A DNA stretch of 64,000 nt from positions 347,375-411,374 of the forward strand of contig NZ_BRVM01000001.1 in NCBI RefSeq assembly GCF_026011715.1, given 5' to 3'. The notes under the pieces were generated by a model that did no database searches, was not told the DNA's origin, and was given only the letters and a program-made list of their open reading frames with translations. Source of the DNA: Cytobacillus sp. NCCP-133 (GTDB taxonomy: Bacteria; Bacillota; Bacilli; Bacillales; Cytobacillaceae). The first letter of the stretch is position 1. The number at the start of each line of letters is the position of its first letter. Shown one piece after another: positions 1-10,182 of the stretch. The translations under genes and the position numbers were made by a program.

Positions 1-4
1 TCTA

Positions 5-40
5 AGTTCCAAAGGATATAAATTCTGATATTACAAAAAA
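5..40 (+). repeat. Tail of terminator-associated dispersed repeat (copy 1)
   Basis: The stretch matches the conserved end of a repeat also seen near 15.66, 26.55 and 63.6 kb; the shared core reads AAAGGATATAAATTCTGATA. It lies just beyond the 3' end of sigA and continues off the left edge of the window, so only the tail is visible. Confidence 0.7.
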
Positions 41-91
41 ATCCGGTACTTCCATTTTTAGAAGTAAACTATTTCCTGACAATCCATTTTT

Positions 92-1216
92 TTATTCTAA
101 AAAGTCTTTTAAACGCTTGCTTCGGCTTGGATGTCTTAGTTTTCTTAAAGCCTTGGCTTCGATTTGACGAATTCGTTCGCGTGTTACGCCAAATACCTTT
201 CCGACTTCTTCCAATGTACGGGTACGTCCATCGTCCAATCCAAAACGAAGACGGAGTACATTTTCTTCACGGTCTGTAAGTGTATCCAGAACATCTTCCA
301 GCTGCTCTTTTAAAAGCTCATAGGCAGCATGTTCTGATGGGGATGTCGCTTCCTGGTCTTCAATAAAATCACCTAAGTGCGAATCGTCCTCTTCACCGAT
401 TGGTGTTTCCAAAGAAACAGGCTCCTGTGCAATTTTCAAAATTTCACGTACCTTATCAGGAGTTAAATCCATATCCTCAGCAATCTCTTCCGGAGTTGGT
501 TCTCGCCCTAAATCCTGAAGAAGTTGACGCTGGACTCGAATTAATTTATTAATAGTTTCTACCATATGCACAGGGATGCGAATTGTTCTAGCCTGGTCTG
601 CAATCGCACGTGTAATCGCCTGGCGTATCCACCATGTTGCATACGTACTGAATTTATAGCCTTTTCGATAATCAAACTTTTCAACGGCTTTAATGAGACC
701 CATGTTTCCTTCCTGGATCAGGTCAAGGAAAAGCATTCCGCGTCCTACATATCTTTTCGCGATGCTTACAACCAAGCGGAGGTTTGCCTCAGCCAGTCGT
801 CTTTTAGCTTCTTCATCGCCTTCTTCAATTCTTTTGGCAAGCGAAATTTCTTCCTCTGCCGAAAGCAAATCAACACGGCCTATTTCTTTTAAGTACATGC
901 GGACAGGGTCATTGATCTTAACACCTGGAGGAACACTTAAGTCATTAAGGTCGAATTCCTCTTCCCCTTTGGCAAGTTCCTGGACATTAGGATCTTCATC
1001 TTCGTTATCGCCTACCAGTTCGACACCCTGATCACCAAGGAATTCATAAAATTCATCCATCTGATGGGAATCAACTTCAAATTGAGACATTCTTTCAGCT
1101 ATATCATCGTAGGCAAGGACACCTGTCTTTTTTCCTATTTCAACTAATTGCTCTTTTACTTGTTCAAGGGTCAATTCTGTATCAACCTCTTTTGAACGGG
1201 CCGACTTTTCAGCCAT
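92..1216 (-). CDS. sigA: RNA polymerase primary sigma factor SigA (RpoD)
   Basis: Housekeeping sigma factor that directs RNA polymerase to -35/-10 promoters. The protein (374 aa from the chosen start) has an acidic N-terminal region 1.1, region 1.2 near [12 protein letters not shown], region 2 with [14 protein letters not shown], region 3, and region 4 ending in [20 protein letters not shown]. Length and order match Bacillus SigA. An ATG 18 nt further upstream lies within the Shine-Dalgarno sequence (AAGGAGG at 1224-1230), so the second ATG, encoding MAEKSAR, was taken. dnaG lies upstream on the same strand, the classic dnaG-sigA macromolecular synthesis operon. Confidence 0.98.
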   Translation of the reverse strand: MAEKSARSKEVDTELTLEQVKEQLVEIGKKTGVLAYDDIAERMSQFEVDSHQMDEFYEFLGDQGVELVGDNEDEDPNVQELAKGEEEFDLNDLSVPPGVKINDPVRMYLKEIGRVDLLSAEEEISLAKRIEEGDEEAKRRLAEANLRLVVSIAKRYVGRGMLFLDLIQEGNMGLIKAVEKFDYRKGYKFSTYATWWIRQAITRAIADQARTIRIPVHMVETINKLIRVQRQLLQDLGREPTPEEIAEDMDLTPDKVREILKIAQEPVSLETPIGEEDDSHLGDFIEDQEATSPSEHAAYELLKEQLEDVLDTLTDREENVLRLRFGLDDGRTRTLEEVGKVFGVTRERIRQIEAKALRKLRHPSRSKRLKDFLE

Positions 1217-1338
1217 ATGTCCCCCTCCTTCCAAAAATCACAGACATTCTTCATCCACATGCACTTTGGGAATTTATATAGGAGACAATAATCCCAACAG
1301 CATGTTCCAGCCTATTTATGGCTGATTTCCAATTTCAT

Positions 1339-3156
1339 CTATAGTGACTTGCGCAATTGAAGGATCTCCATTGCGATTAATGCTGCTTTCGCATAATCCT
1401 TTTGTCGTTCTGCTTCTTTTTCTTCATTTTGTTTTTCCTTTATTTTTAACATCTTTTGATAATTCAACACCTGTTTAATATAATCATTAAATTCCTGTTC
1501 GCTTAATTCATCATTTATCGACATCATTTCGATATCTACAACAATCCGTTTAAGCTTTTCATCTTTTATAAAATTTATAAATGCACTTGGATCAGGTATA
1601 TGGCCATTCTCGTAAAAACCTAAAAGATAAGTAATAATGGCCTGGTGTTCATCGATGTTAAAAGTATTACCCTGAAGCATATCCTGAACTTTAAAAGCTA
1701 TGTCACTATCCCTAAGCATGTGGGCAATTAATCTTCTTTCCGCTGTGTGATATGCGGGTTTAAGATGATCAGCCCTTTTCGGCAGCTGATGCTTTTTGGG
1801 AGGATCAAACGCTCCCTTTCCCTTCTGGTTATTCCTTCGCTTCTCTGCATAAAAAACTTGTTTTTGCTGCTCTTTTAATGCCTCAAGGGAAAGCGAAAAT
1901 TCATTTGCAAGCTGGCGCAGATAGTGGTCTCTTTCAACAGCCTTATCCAGATGGCTTATTTCCTTTAATACTTCTTCGATATAAAGGAGCCGATCTCCTT
2001 CATTTTGAAGTCTTTTGCCCCTGCGGAGATAAAGCAGCTTAAACGCCATTAATGTTACACTTGAATCAATAACCTCATTACGAAACTTTTCTTCTCCGTA
2101 TTCCTTAACATAATCATCAGGGTCATAACCATCAGGCATTAGAGCCACTCTGACCTGACAGCCAGCCTCTGTCAAAAGATTTGCTGCCCTGTGCGCTGCT
2201 TCTATACCTGCATTATCAGAATCATAGCAGATCGTGATCGATTGAACATTCCTTCTTAAAGAAGTGATATGCTCTTCCGTTAAAGCTGTACCCATCGTGC
2301 CGACACCATTTCCGACGCCAGCGCGGTCAGCGGCGATTACATCAGCAAACCCCTCAAACAGCACGGCTCTTTGCAATTTTTTAATCTGAGGTCTCGCCAA
2401 ATGAAAATTATATAAAGTTTTACTTTTATTAAAGATTGCTGTTTCAGGGCTATTTAAATATTTGGGCTCATCGTCCCCGAGTGATCTTCCTGAAAAGGCA
2501 ATCGTGTTTCCGGTGCGGTCAAAAATCGGGAACATGATCCGATCTCTAAAGCGGTCAAAATAGTTACCATCTTTCTCCCGTTTAATGATCAGCCCCGCTC
2601 TTTCCATGACATCTTCCGGGAATTTGCGCTTCGTAAGGAACTTTGACACAAAATCCCAGGATTTCAGTGAATATCCGATTTGGAACTTTTCTATTGCTTC
2701 CATTGTAAAGCCTCTATTTAGCAGATATTCAAGTGCATGTTGACCATCTTTTGTGTTTACAAGCAGATGGTGATAAAATTTACGTAAGAGCTCATGAGCT
2801 TCCATCATCTGCTGCAAATCAACAGGCAACGATTTTGCTGACGCTACTGATGATGCATCAATATCAAGCTGGATATTTCCCTTTTCCGCAAGCTTTAGCA
2901 CAGCTTCCTGAAACGAGTAGCCTTCGAGCTCCATCAAAAATGAAAAAGCATTTCCTCCTGCCCCGCACCCAAAGCAATGGTAAATTTGCTTTTCTGGTGA
3001 AACAGAAAAGGAGGGTGTATTCTCGCCGTGAAATGGGCAAAGCCCAAAGTAGTTGCGCCCTTGCTTGTTTAATTGAATATAGTCGCCAATGACATCAACA
3101 ATATCTACAGCTTGCCGAATTTCATTTACTTTTTCTTCGGCGATTCGCTCTGCCAT
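1339..3156 (-). CDS. dnaG: DNA primase DnaG
   Basis: Synthesises RNA primers at the replication fork together with the DnaB-type helicase. The 605-aa protein has an N-terminal CHC2 zinc finger (C40, H43, C61, C64 in CPFHGENTPSF and HCFGCGAGG), a catalytic core, a TOPRIM domain with the glutamate in FEGFADVIAA and acidic residues in CYDSDNAGIEAA, and a C-terminal helicase-interaction region. It is at the usual family length. It sits directly upstream of sigA with about 120 bp between them, a region that in B. subtilis carries additional promoters; I could not assign one here. Confidence 0.98.
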   Translation of the reverse strand: MAERIAEEKVNEIRQAVDIVDVIGDYIQLNKQGRNYFGLCPFHGENTPSFSVSPEKQIYHCFGCGAGGNAFSFLMELEGYSFQEAVLKLAEKGNIQLDIDASSVASAKSLPVDLQQMMEAHELLRKFYHHLLVNTKDGQHALEYLLNRGFTMEAIEKFQIGYSLKSWDFVSKFLTKRKFPEDVMERAGLIIKREKDGNYFDRFRDRIMFPIFDRTGNTIAFSGRSLGDDEPKYLNSPETAIFNKSKTLYNFHLARPQIKKLQRAVLFEGFADVIAADRAGVGNGVGTMGTALTEEHITSLRRNVQSITICYDSDNAGIEAAHRAANLLTEAGCQVRVALMPDGYDPDDYVKEYGEEKFRNEVIDSSVTLMAFKLLYLRRGKRLQNEGDRLLYIEEVLKEISHLDKAVERDHYLRQLANEFSLSLEALKEQQKQVFYAEKRRNNQKGKGAFDPPKKHQLPKRADHLKPAYHTAERRLIAHMLRDSDIAFKVQDMLQGNTFNIDEHQAIITYLLGFYENGHIPDPSAFINFIKDEKLKRIVVDIEMMSINDELSEQEFNDYIKQVLNYQKMLKIKEKQNEEKEAERQKDYAKAALIAMEILQLRKSL

Positions 3157-3204
3157 ATGAACAACTCCATTACTTCCGTTACTTACTGAGGTATTCTATA
3201 AATA

Positions 3205-3645
3205 TTACAGAATACCTTCAAAATTCGACAAAATGCTGGTCAGCTGTTCCACAAATCTCGACCGGTCCTCCCTGCTATAAGGCTTTGGCCCCTTCCCATA
3301 CATTCCCTTTCTGCGAGCTTTCGCTGATAAATATCTCATATCTAGGGCAGTGCGAATCTCGTTTTCTTCAAACAAAATTCCCTTGGGGGAAAGCACATAA
3401 ACTCCTTTTAGCAAAAGAGTTGAAGCAAGTCCGATATCCTGGGTAACTACCACGTCTCCGGATTTTACATTATTCATAATGAATAGATCAGCTGCTTCTT
3501 TGCTGGTATCAACAAACTTCCAAACTGCCCCGTTTAAATCATTTTTCATGTGGGCATAAGAAGCAACAAATACTGTATCAAGTGAAAAGGAAATGGCAAT
3601 TTCGACAATTTCCTCTTTTACCGGACAGGAATCTGCATCCACCAT
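3205..3645 (-). CDS. yqxD: YaiI/YqxD family (UPF0178) protein
   Basis: Conserved protein of the UPF0178 family, PIN-like in fold; its biochemical role is not established. The family signature DADSCPVKEEI starts at residue 3 and GKGPKPYSREDRSRF is near the C-terminus. The ATG at 3645 has no Shine-Dalgarno sequence and leaves almost nothing before the DAD motif, whereas homologues have a beta strand there. The reading frame stays open upstream to an ATT codon at 3675-3673, which has GGAGTG at 3683-3688 at ideal spacing, so the real start may be that rare ATT codon. Position between dnaG and yqfL matches B. subtilis. Confidence 0.9.
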   Translation of the reverse strand: MVDADSCPVKEEIVEIAISFSLDTVFVASYAHMKNDLNGAVWKFVDTSKEAADLFIMNNVKSGDVVVTQDIGLASTLLLKGVYVLSPKGILFEENEIRTALDMRYLSAKARRKGMYGKGPKPYSREDRSRFVEQLTSILSNFEGIL

Positions 3646-3744
3646 AATGATTGGTTTGCCTAATGTTCTAATAATTCTACATCACTCCGCATATTCCTTC
3701 TTTCCAAAAATAACTTTTGAATAGAGATTTATGTCGAATTTTTT

Positions 3745-3792
3745 CTTGAACGAAACCTTGACATGCCACAATAAATAGTTTATTCGTTCAAG
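3745..3792. repeat. Inverted repeat in the yqxD-yqfL intergenic region
   Basis: Two perfect 10-nt arms, CTTGAACGAA (3745-3754) and TTCGTTCAAG (3783-3792), flank a 28-nt spacer. The spacer contains TTGACA at 3758-3763. The rest of the 440-nt gap 3646-4067 shows no ORF with a ribosome binding site. Neither strand has a U-tract after the structure, so it is not an ordinary terminator. Function unknown. Confidence 0.6.
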
Positions 3793-4054
3793 AGGAACTC
3801 TAAACCTATTCGGATACATTTTTATCACAATTTTTTATTATAGTACATTAAAGCCTATTTTGCCATTATTTTTTCTTTGCGATTTAGAGCTTTAGATCAA
3901 TGATTTATTTTAAACATATCTTAGCAGAGCCTTATGCCTCGAATCCCTATTATTAAGATTAAATATCCGATTTAATTTGTATTCAGCACTAAGGAGAAAG
4001 ATTCCTCATCATTTTGACTATAATTGCTTCTTTGAACTGGCATGTATGATAATA

Positions 4055-4087
4055 AACAAAAGAAAAGGCACATAAAAATTTATGTGC
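4055..4087 (-). terminator. Terminator of the ccpN-yqfL operon
   Basis: Self-complementary arms at 4068-4075 and 4080-4087 (GCACATAA/TTATGTGC) followed on the minus strand by a T-rich run CTTTTCTTTTG. It overlaps the yqfL stop codon. Confidence 0.75.
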
Positions 4088-4905
4088 TAGCTTCTCGGAA
4101 AGCTTTTCCGGTATTGATTTAAAATCATATTTGCTGTTTCTTCAACAGCCTTATTGGTTACATCGATAACCGGACATTTGATTTTGGATACAATCCGCTC
4201 AAAATAACCTATTTCTTCTTTAATTCTTTTTATGTTTGCATAGCTTGCTCGATCGCTTAGTCCTAAAGAGATTAAACGTTCCCTCCGGATATAGTTTAAT
4301 TTTTCCGGGCTGATTTTCAGTCCATAGCATTTCTCAGGCGGTACGAGAAATAGCTCCTCAGGAGGATCGACTTCAGGAACCAGAGGGACATTTGCAACCT
4401 TCAGCCTTTTATGAGCAAGGTATTGTGATAGTGGTGTTTTAGAGGTTCTCGAAACACCGATTAATACAATATCCGCTTTTAAAATTCCCCTTGGGTCACG
4501 TCCGTCATCATATTTGACCGCAAATTCTATTGCTTCAATCTTTTTAAAATAATCTTCGTCAAGCTTGCGAACAAGCCCTGGTTCGAAAAGCGGCGTCACC
4601 CCGCATGCTTTTTGAATTTGATCCATAAGCGGACCTACAATATCAAAAGCATAAATTCCTTCTTCTGCTGCCCTTTGGTTAATATATTTTCTCATATCAG
4701 GCTTAACCATCGTATAAGCAATCATTCCATTATCCAGCTTGGCCAGGGAAATGACCTCATCAATATGTATCTTTTCTTCAACATATGGAAAACGCTTGAT
4801 GGTTATATCGCTGCCGTTAAACTGGCTCGTAGCAGCCTTTGTTACAAGCTCGGCTGTTTCCCCAACTGAGTCAGAAACGACGTAGATAATTGGCATTTTT
4901 CCCAT
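4087..4905 (-). CDS. yqfL: Pyruvate,phosphate dikinase regulatory protein / YqfL
   Basis: Belongs to the bifunctional kinase/pyrophosphorylase family (DUF299) that regulates PPDK or PEP synthase. In B. subtilis YqfL acts with CcpN in control of gluconeogenesis. The 272-aa protein begins with [15 protein letters not shown] and has the P-loop [15 protein letters not shown] in its second half, both typical of the family. It is 28 bp downstream of ccpN, the same order as in B. subtilis, and is followed by a terminator. No PPDK gene is visible in the window, so the actual target cannot be named. Confidence 0.95.
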   Translation of the reverse strand: MGKMPIIYVVSDSVGETAELVTKAATSQFNGSDITIKRFPYVEEKIHIDEVISLAKLDNGMIAYTMVKPDMRKYINQRAAEEGIYAFDIVGPLMDQIQKACGVTPLFEPGLVRKLDEDYFKKIEAIEFAVKYDDGRDPRGILKADIVLIGVSRTSKTPLSQYLAHKRLKVANVPLVPEVDPPEELFLVPPEKCYGLKISPEKLNYIRRERLISLGLSDRASYANIKRIKEEIGYFERIVSKIKCPVIDVTNKAVEETANMILNQYRKSFPRS

Positions 4906-4933
4906 TCTTCAAGACCATCTCCTTCGCGCCCAA

Positions 4934-5569
4934 TTACTTTTCACCCGCAAGGGCCAAGAACGCTTTTGTTAAGTTTGTTTTCGTTATCCTGCCGTTCACT
5001 TCGAATCCCTTTTCTGTCTGCTTTACTACCGGCAGTGCATCAATTTGTTTTCCGATCAGCTTTTTAGCTACATCTATCAGCAAATCATCTTTCTCACACA
5101 TTGTAATATTAGGCATTCTCGTCATGATAATATTGACAGGAATTGAGTTCAGCTCCTGCTTACCAATACTGGCACGCAGCAGGTCCTTGCGGGAAAGCAC
5201 CCCGGCAAGCAGTGATTCCTGGTCAACCACAAATAATGTCCCAACATCTTCAAGAAACATGGCTACTATTGCATCATAGACTGAAACATTTTCATTGACC
5301 ACAACCGGAATCGACTGGTAGTCCTTAACATATAGCTTTTGAAGATTTTCAGTCAAAAGCTGGGCTCCAGTTTTGCCAGTATAAAAATATCCTACACGCG
5401 GACGCGCATCCAAATATCCTGCCATTGTCAAAATGGCCAAATCCGGCCTTAAAGTCGCCCTTGTCAAGTTTAGCTGCTCAGCTATGCTTTCACCTGTAAT
5501 AGGGCCATTTTCCTTAACAATTTCTATTATCTTCTCCTGCCTTTTATTTAATTCGATCTTCCTCACCAC
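4934..5569 (-). CDS. ccpN: Transcriptional repressor CcpN
   Basis: Represses gluconeogenic genes (gapB and pckA in B. subtilis) in the presence of glycolytic carbon. The 211-aa protein has an N-terminal winged HTH (residues about 5-60, with TRATLRPDLAILTMAGYLDARP) followed by two CBS domains (DAIVAMFLEDVGTLFVVD and DVAKKLIGKQIDALPVV) that sense nucleotides. Two consecutive GTG codons at 5569-5564 could start translation; the first was used and the Shine-Dalgarno sequence is weak. It is transcribed with yqfL. Confidence 0.95.
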   Translation of the reverse strand: MVRKIELNKRQEKIIEIVKENGPITGESIAEQLNLTRATLRPDLAILTMAGYLDARPRVGYFYTGKTGAQLLTENLQKLYVKDYQSIPVVVNENVSVYDAIVAMFLEDVGTLFVVDQESLLAGVLSRKDLLRASIGKQELNSIPVNIIMTRMPNITMCEKDDLLIDVAKKLIGKQIDALPVVKQTEKGFEVNGRITKTNLTKAFLALAGEK

Positions 5570-5726
5570 CTAACTTTGTAAAAGATCTGGAAAACCCCAA
5601 AAAACTTTAGAAGCTCCAGACCTTCTAAATTAAATAAGGTTATACTTTTATATAATTATTATATACTATTTACCATAAATGAAAAGATGTGTTTCATACT
5701 TAGTTAGCAGAGCCATCATTTTATCT

Positions 5727-5766
5727 AAACATGAAAGAGCCCGTCAATAAATATAACAGGCTCTTT
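5727..5766 (-). terminator. Terminator of glyQS
   Basis: Eleven-bp stem with one wobble, AAAGAGCCTGT at 5756-5766 (read on minus) pairing with the complement at 5734-5744, followed by a short T-rich stretch. It lies about 80 nt beyond the glyS stop. The region between this and ccpN (5570-5726) is A/T-rich and is probably the ccpN promoter region. Confidence 0.8.
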
Positions 5767-5848
5767 CTTGCAGGCCAACAGTGCTTCTGCTGCCCTTCTT
5801 TATTCAATTAAATCCTAATCCGTAATAAAACATAAAACCTTTAGCTTG

Positions 5849-7921
5849 TCATTTCACAATAATTTCATTCATGTTGGCAAACTGCAGAATAACCCCAGCT
5901 AAAAGCGCCATCTGGGTCAATCTGTTCGATCGGATGTCCTTGTTTTCGGCCATAACCATTGTATGTTCGAAGTATTGGTCAATTTCAGGCTTCATGCTTA
6001 TAAGCAATTTAAACGCCGATTCTTCTGAAACTGCATTTTCCATTTCTTTCTTCACTGATAAGTATTTATTGAAAAGAGCTTTTTCGTATTCATTTTCAAA
6101 CAGGCTGCTATCTACTTCACCTTTTTCTTCTGCCTTTGAAGAAATATTGATAACACGGCTTAAAGCTTCTATGCTTTCTTTGAAACCTTCAGCATCTTTG
6201 TTCGCTTCAAGAACTTCAGCCCTTCTTACAAGAGATGACACCGATCCAATTTCTCTGCCTAATACTGCATCAATAAAGTCGTACCTTACACCTTTTCCCT
6301 GCAGCAAATACTTAACTCTTAATTTAAAGAAAGACGTTAACTCATCCATTAAATCAGCTTTGCCCTTCTTGCCAATCTTCGCATTAAGGACTGCATCCAA
6401 AGCTAACCCGATTAGATTTTCCAGTTTAAGGTCCCACTGCTTGGCCAATAACGTTTGGATAACCCCTGTTGCCTGTCTTCTCAGTGCGTATGGATCCTGT
6501 GAACCGCTTGGAATTATCCCTATTGCAAAGGATGCCACAATTGTATCCATTTTTTCAGCGATTGAAAGGAGTGCTCCCGCATTGCTTGAAGGGGTATGAT
6601 CTTCCGCATTTCTTGGCATATAGTGTTCATTAATCGCACGTGCTACGGCTTCTTTTTCGCCTTTTTGAATCGCATATTTTTCACCCATAAAACCTTGGAG
6701 TTCCGGAAACTCATATACCATATGGGAAACCAGATCGAACTTGCTTATCTCGGCTGCACGATCTGTAATTTCTTGATCTTCTTCGTTAAAACAAAGTTTA
6801 CTGCTCAATTGATTTGCAAGCTGCCGAACACGATCCACTTTTTGTGCAAGAGTGCCAATCTCTTCATGGTAAACAATGCTTTGAAGTTTTGCCAATGAGG
6901 CATTAATAGCCGTTTTTTGGTCTTCCTTATAGAAAAAGGCTGCATCTGCAAGTCTTGCTCTTAGAACCTTTTCATTTCCTTTAGCTACCTTTTCCAAATG
7001 TTCATGTCCGCCATTTCTGACTGTCACAAAATATGGAAGCAACCTTCCTTCCTTAGACTTAACCGGAAAATAACGCTGATGCTCCTTCATCGAAGTAATT
7101 AAGACTTCTTCCGGCAGTTCAAGGAAGGCCTCTTCAAATTGGCCGTATAAAGCAGTTGGATATTCAACCAGATTATTTACTTCCTCCAGCAGATCTTCAT
7201 CAACAGGAATAACCCAGCCGTTCGCTTCTTCAATCTTTTCCAGCTGTGATGAAATGGCATTTTTTCTTTCCTGGGGGTTCGTTATCACATATTGCGCCAG
7301 CAAGGCTTTTTCATAATCGGCAGGATTGTTGAGCTCAATTTCTTCACCAAGGAATCGATGGCCTCTCGTCCGGTTCGATGTTTGAACACCCGTAATGGAA
7401 AAGGGGATCAATTCGCTGCCAAATAAGGCCAACAGCCATTTAATAGGCCTAACAAAGCGAAGATCTTGAGTTCCCCATCTCATATTCTTTGGAAATGTTA
7501 AAGAAGCAACAATCTGCTCCAGTTCTGGCAGAAGTGCTGATGTCTCCTGGCCCTTAATGAATTTATTGACATGGGCATATTCAACCCCGTTAATTTCTTT
7601 AAAAAAGATGTCCTCTATAGAGGATCCCTGACCGCGGGTAAATCCGATTGCAGCTTTTGACCATTCTCCATTTTCATTCAGTGCGATTTTTTTCGCTGGC
7701 CCTTTTGCTTCCTCATTTATATCATCCTGAGCTGTGCTGACTCCCGTCACTAATACAGCCAGACGGCGTGGAGAAGAATAGGCTCTAATCTCATCGAAAG
7801 AAATTTTCTTATCAGTCATCCATGATCTTACTTTATCTGAAAGCTGCTTCATTGAATTAGTCACAAACCTGGCCGGCATTTCTTCCAGGCCTATTTCCAA
7901 TAATAAATCTTTTTTATTCAT
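5849..7921 (-). CDS. glyS: Glycyl-tRNA synthetase beta subunit
   Basis: Beta chain of the bacterial alpha2beta2 glycyl-tRNA synthetase; it contributes tRNA recognition. The 690-aa protein starts [19 protein letters not shown], the family N-terminus, and contains [20 protein letters not shown] and the HD-like segment [19 protein letters not shown]. The C-terminal DALR anticodon-binding type region is present. Its start overlaps the glyQ stop by 8 nt, indicating coupled translation, with the strong ribosome binding site AAAAGGAGGAAGG. Confidence 0.97.
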   Translation of the reverse strand: MNKKDLLLEIGLEEMPARFVTNSMKQLSDKVRSWMTDKKISFDEIRAYSSPRRLAVLVTGVSTAQDDINEEAKGPAKKIALNENGEWSKAAIGFTRGQGSSIEDIFFKEINGVEYAHVNKFIKGQETSALLPELEQIVASLTFPKNMRWGTQDLRFVRPIKWLLALFGSELIPFSITGVQTSNRTRGHRFLGEEIELNNPADYEKALLAQYVITNPQERKNAISSQLEKIEEANGWVIPVDEDLLEEVNNLVEYPTALYGQFEEAFLELPEEVLITSMKEHQRYFPVKSKEGRLLPYFVTVRNGGHEHLEKVAKGNEKVLRARLADAAFFYKEDQKTAINASLAKLQSIVYHEEIGTLAQKVDRVRQLANQLSSKLCFNEEDQEITDRAAEISKFDLVSHMVYEFPELQGFMGEKYAIQKGEKEAVARAINEHYMPRNAEDHTPSSNAGALLSIAEKMDTIVASFAIGIIPSGSQDPYALRRQATGVIQTLLAKQWDLKLENLIGLALDAVLNAKIGKKGKADLMDELTSFFKLRVKYLLQGKGVRYDFIDAVLGREIGSVSSLVRRAEVLEANKDAEGFKESIEALSRVINISSKAEEKGEVDSSLFENEYEKALFNKYLSVKKEMENAVSEESAFKLLISMKPEIDQYFEHTMVMAENKDIRSNRLTQMALLAGVILQFANMNEIIVK

Positions 7922-8804
7922 GGGATCCTTCCTCCTTTTCTTTTAAAATTGGGAAGCCAAGTTTTTCGCGTTCTTCGTAGAAAGTTTTAGCCACTTTTCT
8001 CGCAAGGCTTCTGCAGCGGGCGATATAGCCGGTCCTTTCTGTAACAGAAATGGCTCCTCTGGCATCAAGCAAGTTAAAAGTGTGTGAACATTTCAGGACA
8101 TAATCGTATGCCGGATGAACAAGGCCTTCGTCCATTTGTCTGTGCGCTTCTTTTTCATAGATATTGAACAGATTAAAAAGCATTTCCTGATCTGATGTTT
8201 CAAAGGTATACTTCGAATGTTCAAACTCAGGCTGCAGGAAAATATCTCTTACAGTAAAACCTTCTGTCCATTCCAGGTCAAATACATTTTCTTTATCCTG
8301 TATGTATGAAGCAAGCCTTTCAATCCCATATGTAATCTCAACAGAAACCGGCTTGCATTCCAAACCTCCTACCTGCTGAAAATAGGTAAATTGCGTGATT
8401 TCCATACCATCAAGCCAAACTTCCCATCCTAATCCTGCACAGCCAAGGGATGGATTTTCCCAATTATCCTCAACAAAGCGGATATCATGCTCCAGCGGAT
8501 CGATCCCCAATGCTTTTAATGAATCAAGGTATAGCTCCTGGATGTTATCTGGAGAAGGCTTCATAATCACTTGAAATTGATGGTGCTGATAAAGCCTGTT
8601 TGGATTTTCACCATATCGGCCATCAGCAGGGCGGCGCGAAGGTTCTACATAAGCCACATTCCACGGCTCAGGTCCGATCGCCCTTAAAAAAGTGTATGGA
8701 CTCATTGTACCTGCACCCTTTTCAACATCATAAGCCTGCATCAGGATACAGCCTTGTTCAGACCAATGTTTTTGAAGTGTTAATATCATGTTTTGAATAT
8801 TCAT
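7914..8804 (-). CDS. glyQ: Glycyl-tRNA synthetase alpha subunit
   Basis: Catalytic alpha chain that charges tRNA-Gly with GlyS. The start at 8804 ([14 protein letters not shown]) follows AGAGGTG and gives 296 aa, the usual length; the open frame continues upstream into repeat DNA and is not coding there. Family motifs [12 protein letters not shown] and VKPSPDN-like region followed by [15 protein letters not shown] are present. It is the first gene of glyQS and is controlled by the T-box leader at about 9118-9336, from which it is separated by a 260-nt repeat. Confidence 0.97.
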   Translation of the reverse strand: MNIQNMILTLQKHWSEQGCILMQAYDVEKGAGTMSPYTFLRAIGPEPWNVAYVEPSRRPADGRYGENPNRLYQHHQFQVIMKPSPDNIQELYLDSLKALGIDPLEHDIRFVEDNWENPSLGCAGLGWEVWLDGMEITQFTYFQQVGGLECKPVSVEITYGIERLASYIQDKENVFDLEWTEGFTVRDIFLQPEFEHSKYTFETSDQEMLFNLFNIYEKEAHRQMDEGLVHPAYDYVLKCSHTFNLLDARGAISVTERTGYIARCRSLARKVAKTFYEEREKLGFPILKEKEEGSHE

Positions 8805-8853
8805 AGGACACCTCTTCCATATTTGTTTTAAAGTAAAAGTATAACTTTTAAAC

Positions 8854-9112
8854 CTTGATAACTGTCTAGCTCCAGCGCCTACCCCCTCGAGGCCACAAGT
8901 TTGTCTAGTTGCGGCTCCTAGGGACTCGGGGTCATAAGCCATTCCCTTACAGAAGGAAAGAACACCTTCTTACAGGGCATGGCTTATGCCTGTCGTCCCT
9001 GGGCAGTCGCCTCCACATTTCAGGCAATCCTCCCAAAAAGGCAAAGGACGCCTTTCCGGGAGGCTCGTCTTGTGCTTGTCGGGGGTGAGCAAGGCGCTTC
9101 CACTTTGCTGTG
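8854..9112. repeat. Long structured dispersed repeat in the glyQ leader (copy 2)
   Basis: The stretch 8861-8923 matches, with only a few differences, the reverse complement of 26478-26540 (ACTGTCTAGCTCCA, CCCCCTCGAGG, TTGCGGCTCCTAGG). The remainder has nested inverted repeats, such as GGTCATAAGCC near 8931 against GGCTTATG near 8981. It lies wholly within the transcribed leader, between the T-box terminator and the glyQ ribosome binding site. Confidence 0.75.
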
Positions 9113-9117
9113 AACAT

Positions 9118-9336
9118 AAAAAAACTCCCGTCTCTATGCTCAAGGCATAGGGACGAGAGTTTACCCGCGGTTCCACCCTATTTGCTGCAGCAATTGCCGC
9201 AGCCTCTTTTAGTCGAATGACAATATTGCTCTGGAGCGCCCTTCCTTAACCTTCCATGCCCGGCTTTCACCTTCCCGGGTTCGCTTTAATAGACCTGAGT
9301 TAAGTACTCTTCTCCTTCACTGCAATTATTTAATTA
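9118..9336 (-). promoter_or_regulatory. T-box riboswitch of glyQS
   Basis: Read on the minus strand the leader contains the T-box core GGGTGGAACCGCGGG (9164-9178) followed by the terminator with arms ACTCTCGTCCCTATGCC and GGCATAGAGACGGGAGT-like sequence and a run of T at 9118-9124. Upstream is the Stem I region with AAGAGTACTTAACTCAGG and AAGGTTAAGGAAGGGCGC. T-boxes sense uncharged tRNA and allow read-through when charging is low. The specifier is most likely a glycine GGC codon in the GAAGGGCGC stretch (about 9236-9250), as expected for glyQS; the exact triplet is my inference. Confidence 0.93.
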
Positions 9337-9342
9337 ATTTGA

Positions 9343-9371
9343 ATCATAGCCGAAACAGTTTTGATTGTCAA
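9343..9371 (-). promoter_or_regulatory. SigA-type promoter of glyQS
   Basis: On the minus strand TTGACA (9366-9371), a 17-nt spacer and TATGAT (9343-9348). Transcription should start near 9336, immediately before the T-box Stem I. Confidence 0.85.
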
Positions 9372-9399
9372 TCATCAGTATGTCTGCACCAATTACAAT

Positions 9400-10152
9400 T
9401 TAGATTAAACCATCGAATTTGGCCATTTGATTTAGAAATTTCTTTGTTTTTAAGCTGATGCCCGAATATTCTTCGTAATAAGCGGAGATAATTTTTTTCA
9501 GCTCTGCTTTTGTTTCCGGTTTAACGGAAATATTCCCAAGTCTGGATAAATCAAAAAAGTAAAAAAGGCGCAGAAGCTTAATAGTTGACTGCGAAACTTT
9601 ATAGTGGTACGGGTCTTTTTCGAGACAGCGGTGGCAAATAAGCCCGTTTTCCCTGATGGAAAATGAAAAATGCCCGTCAGTGCTTCCGCAGACAGAACAT
9701 TGGTCCAAAACAGGATATAACCCCAACGTATTCAGCATTTTCATTTCATAAATATTTGTTATGATTTCCGGATCATACCCTTCATTTATGAAATTTAAGG
9801 ATTGGTAAAGCAATTCAAACTGAAAAGGGTTTGGCTTTTTTTCCTCAGTGCTTTTGTCTGTTAAATCAATAATATAGCTTGCATATGCTGTCAGAAAAAT
9901 GTCTTCCTTAATGGAACGCATGGATGAGGCCATTTCTCCTTGCTGAAGTGACCCCAGCCCGCTTCCTCTTTGTACTAAAAAATATCCGTATGTAAAAAGC
10001 TGGGTGACGGCAGAAAGCCGGCTGTTCGGCTTTTTGGCACCGCGTGCCATCACACCAACCTTTCCCCATTCACGTGTATATAGAGTAACTATTTTATTTG
10101 TTTCGCTGTAATTAGTAGTCCTAATGACGATGCCCTCGCATTTATCAAGCAT
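9400..10152 (-). CDS. recO: DNA repair protein RecO
   Basis: Mediator of RecA loading with RecF and RecR. The protein starts with the OB-fold segment [19 protein letters not shown], has [18 protein letters not shown], and carries a C4 zinc finger [11 protein letters not shown] to LICHRC in the second half. Two in-frame ATG codons are possible (10164 and 10152); the second gives the family N-terminus MLDKCEG with GGGATGG about 12 nt upstream and was preferred, for 250 aa. It follows yqzL and era as in B. subtilis. Confidence 0.96.
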   Translation of the reverse strand: MLDKCEGIVIRTTNYSETNKIVTLYTREWGKVGVMARGAKKPNSRLSAVTQLFTYGYFLVQRGSGLGSLQQGEMASSMRSIKEDIFLTAYASYIIDLTDKSTEEKKPNPFQFELLYQSLNFINEGYDPEIITNIYEMKMLNTLGLYPVLDQCSVCGSTDGHFSFSIRENGLICHRCLEKDPYHYKVSQSTIKLLRLFYFFDLSRLGNISVKPETKAELKKIISAYYEEYSGISLKTKKFLNQMAKFDGLI

Positions 10153-10182
10153 CTTTGACACCATCCCTGTCTTTCGACAAAC

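Noticed and set aside
8970..9176. 68-aa open frame on the minus strand
   Set aside because: It runs through the dispersed repeat and T-box terminator; no ribosome binding site and no family resemblance.
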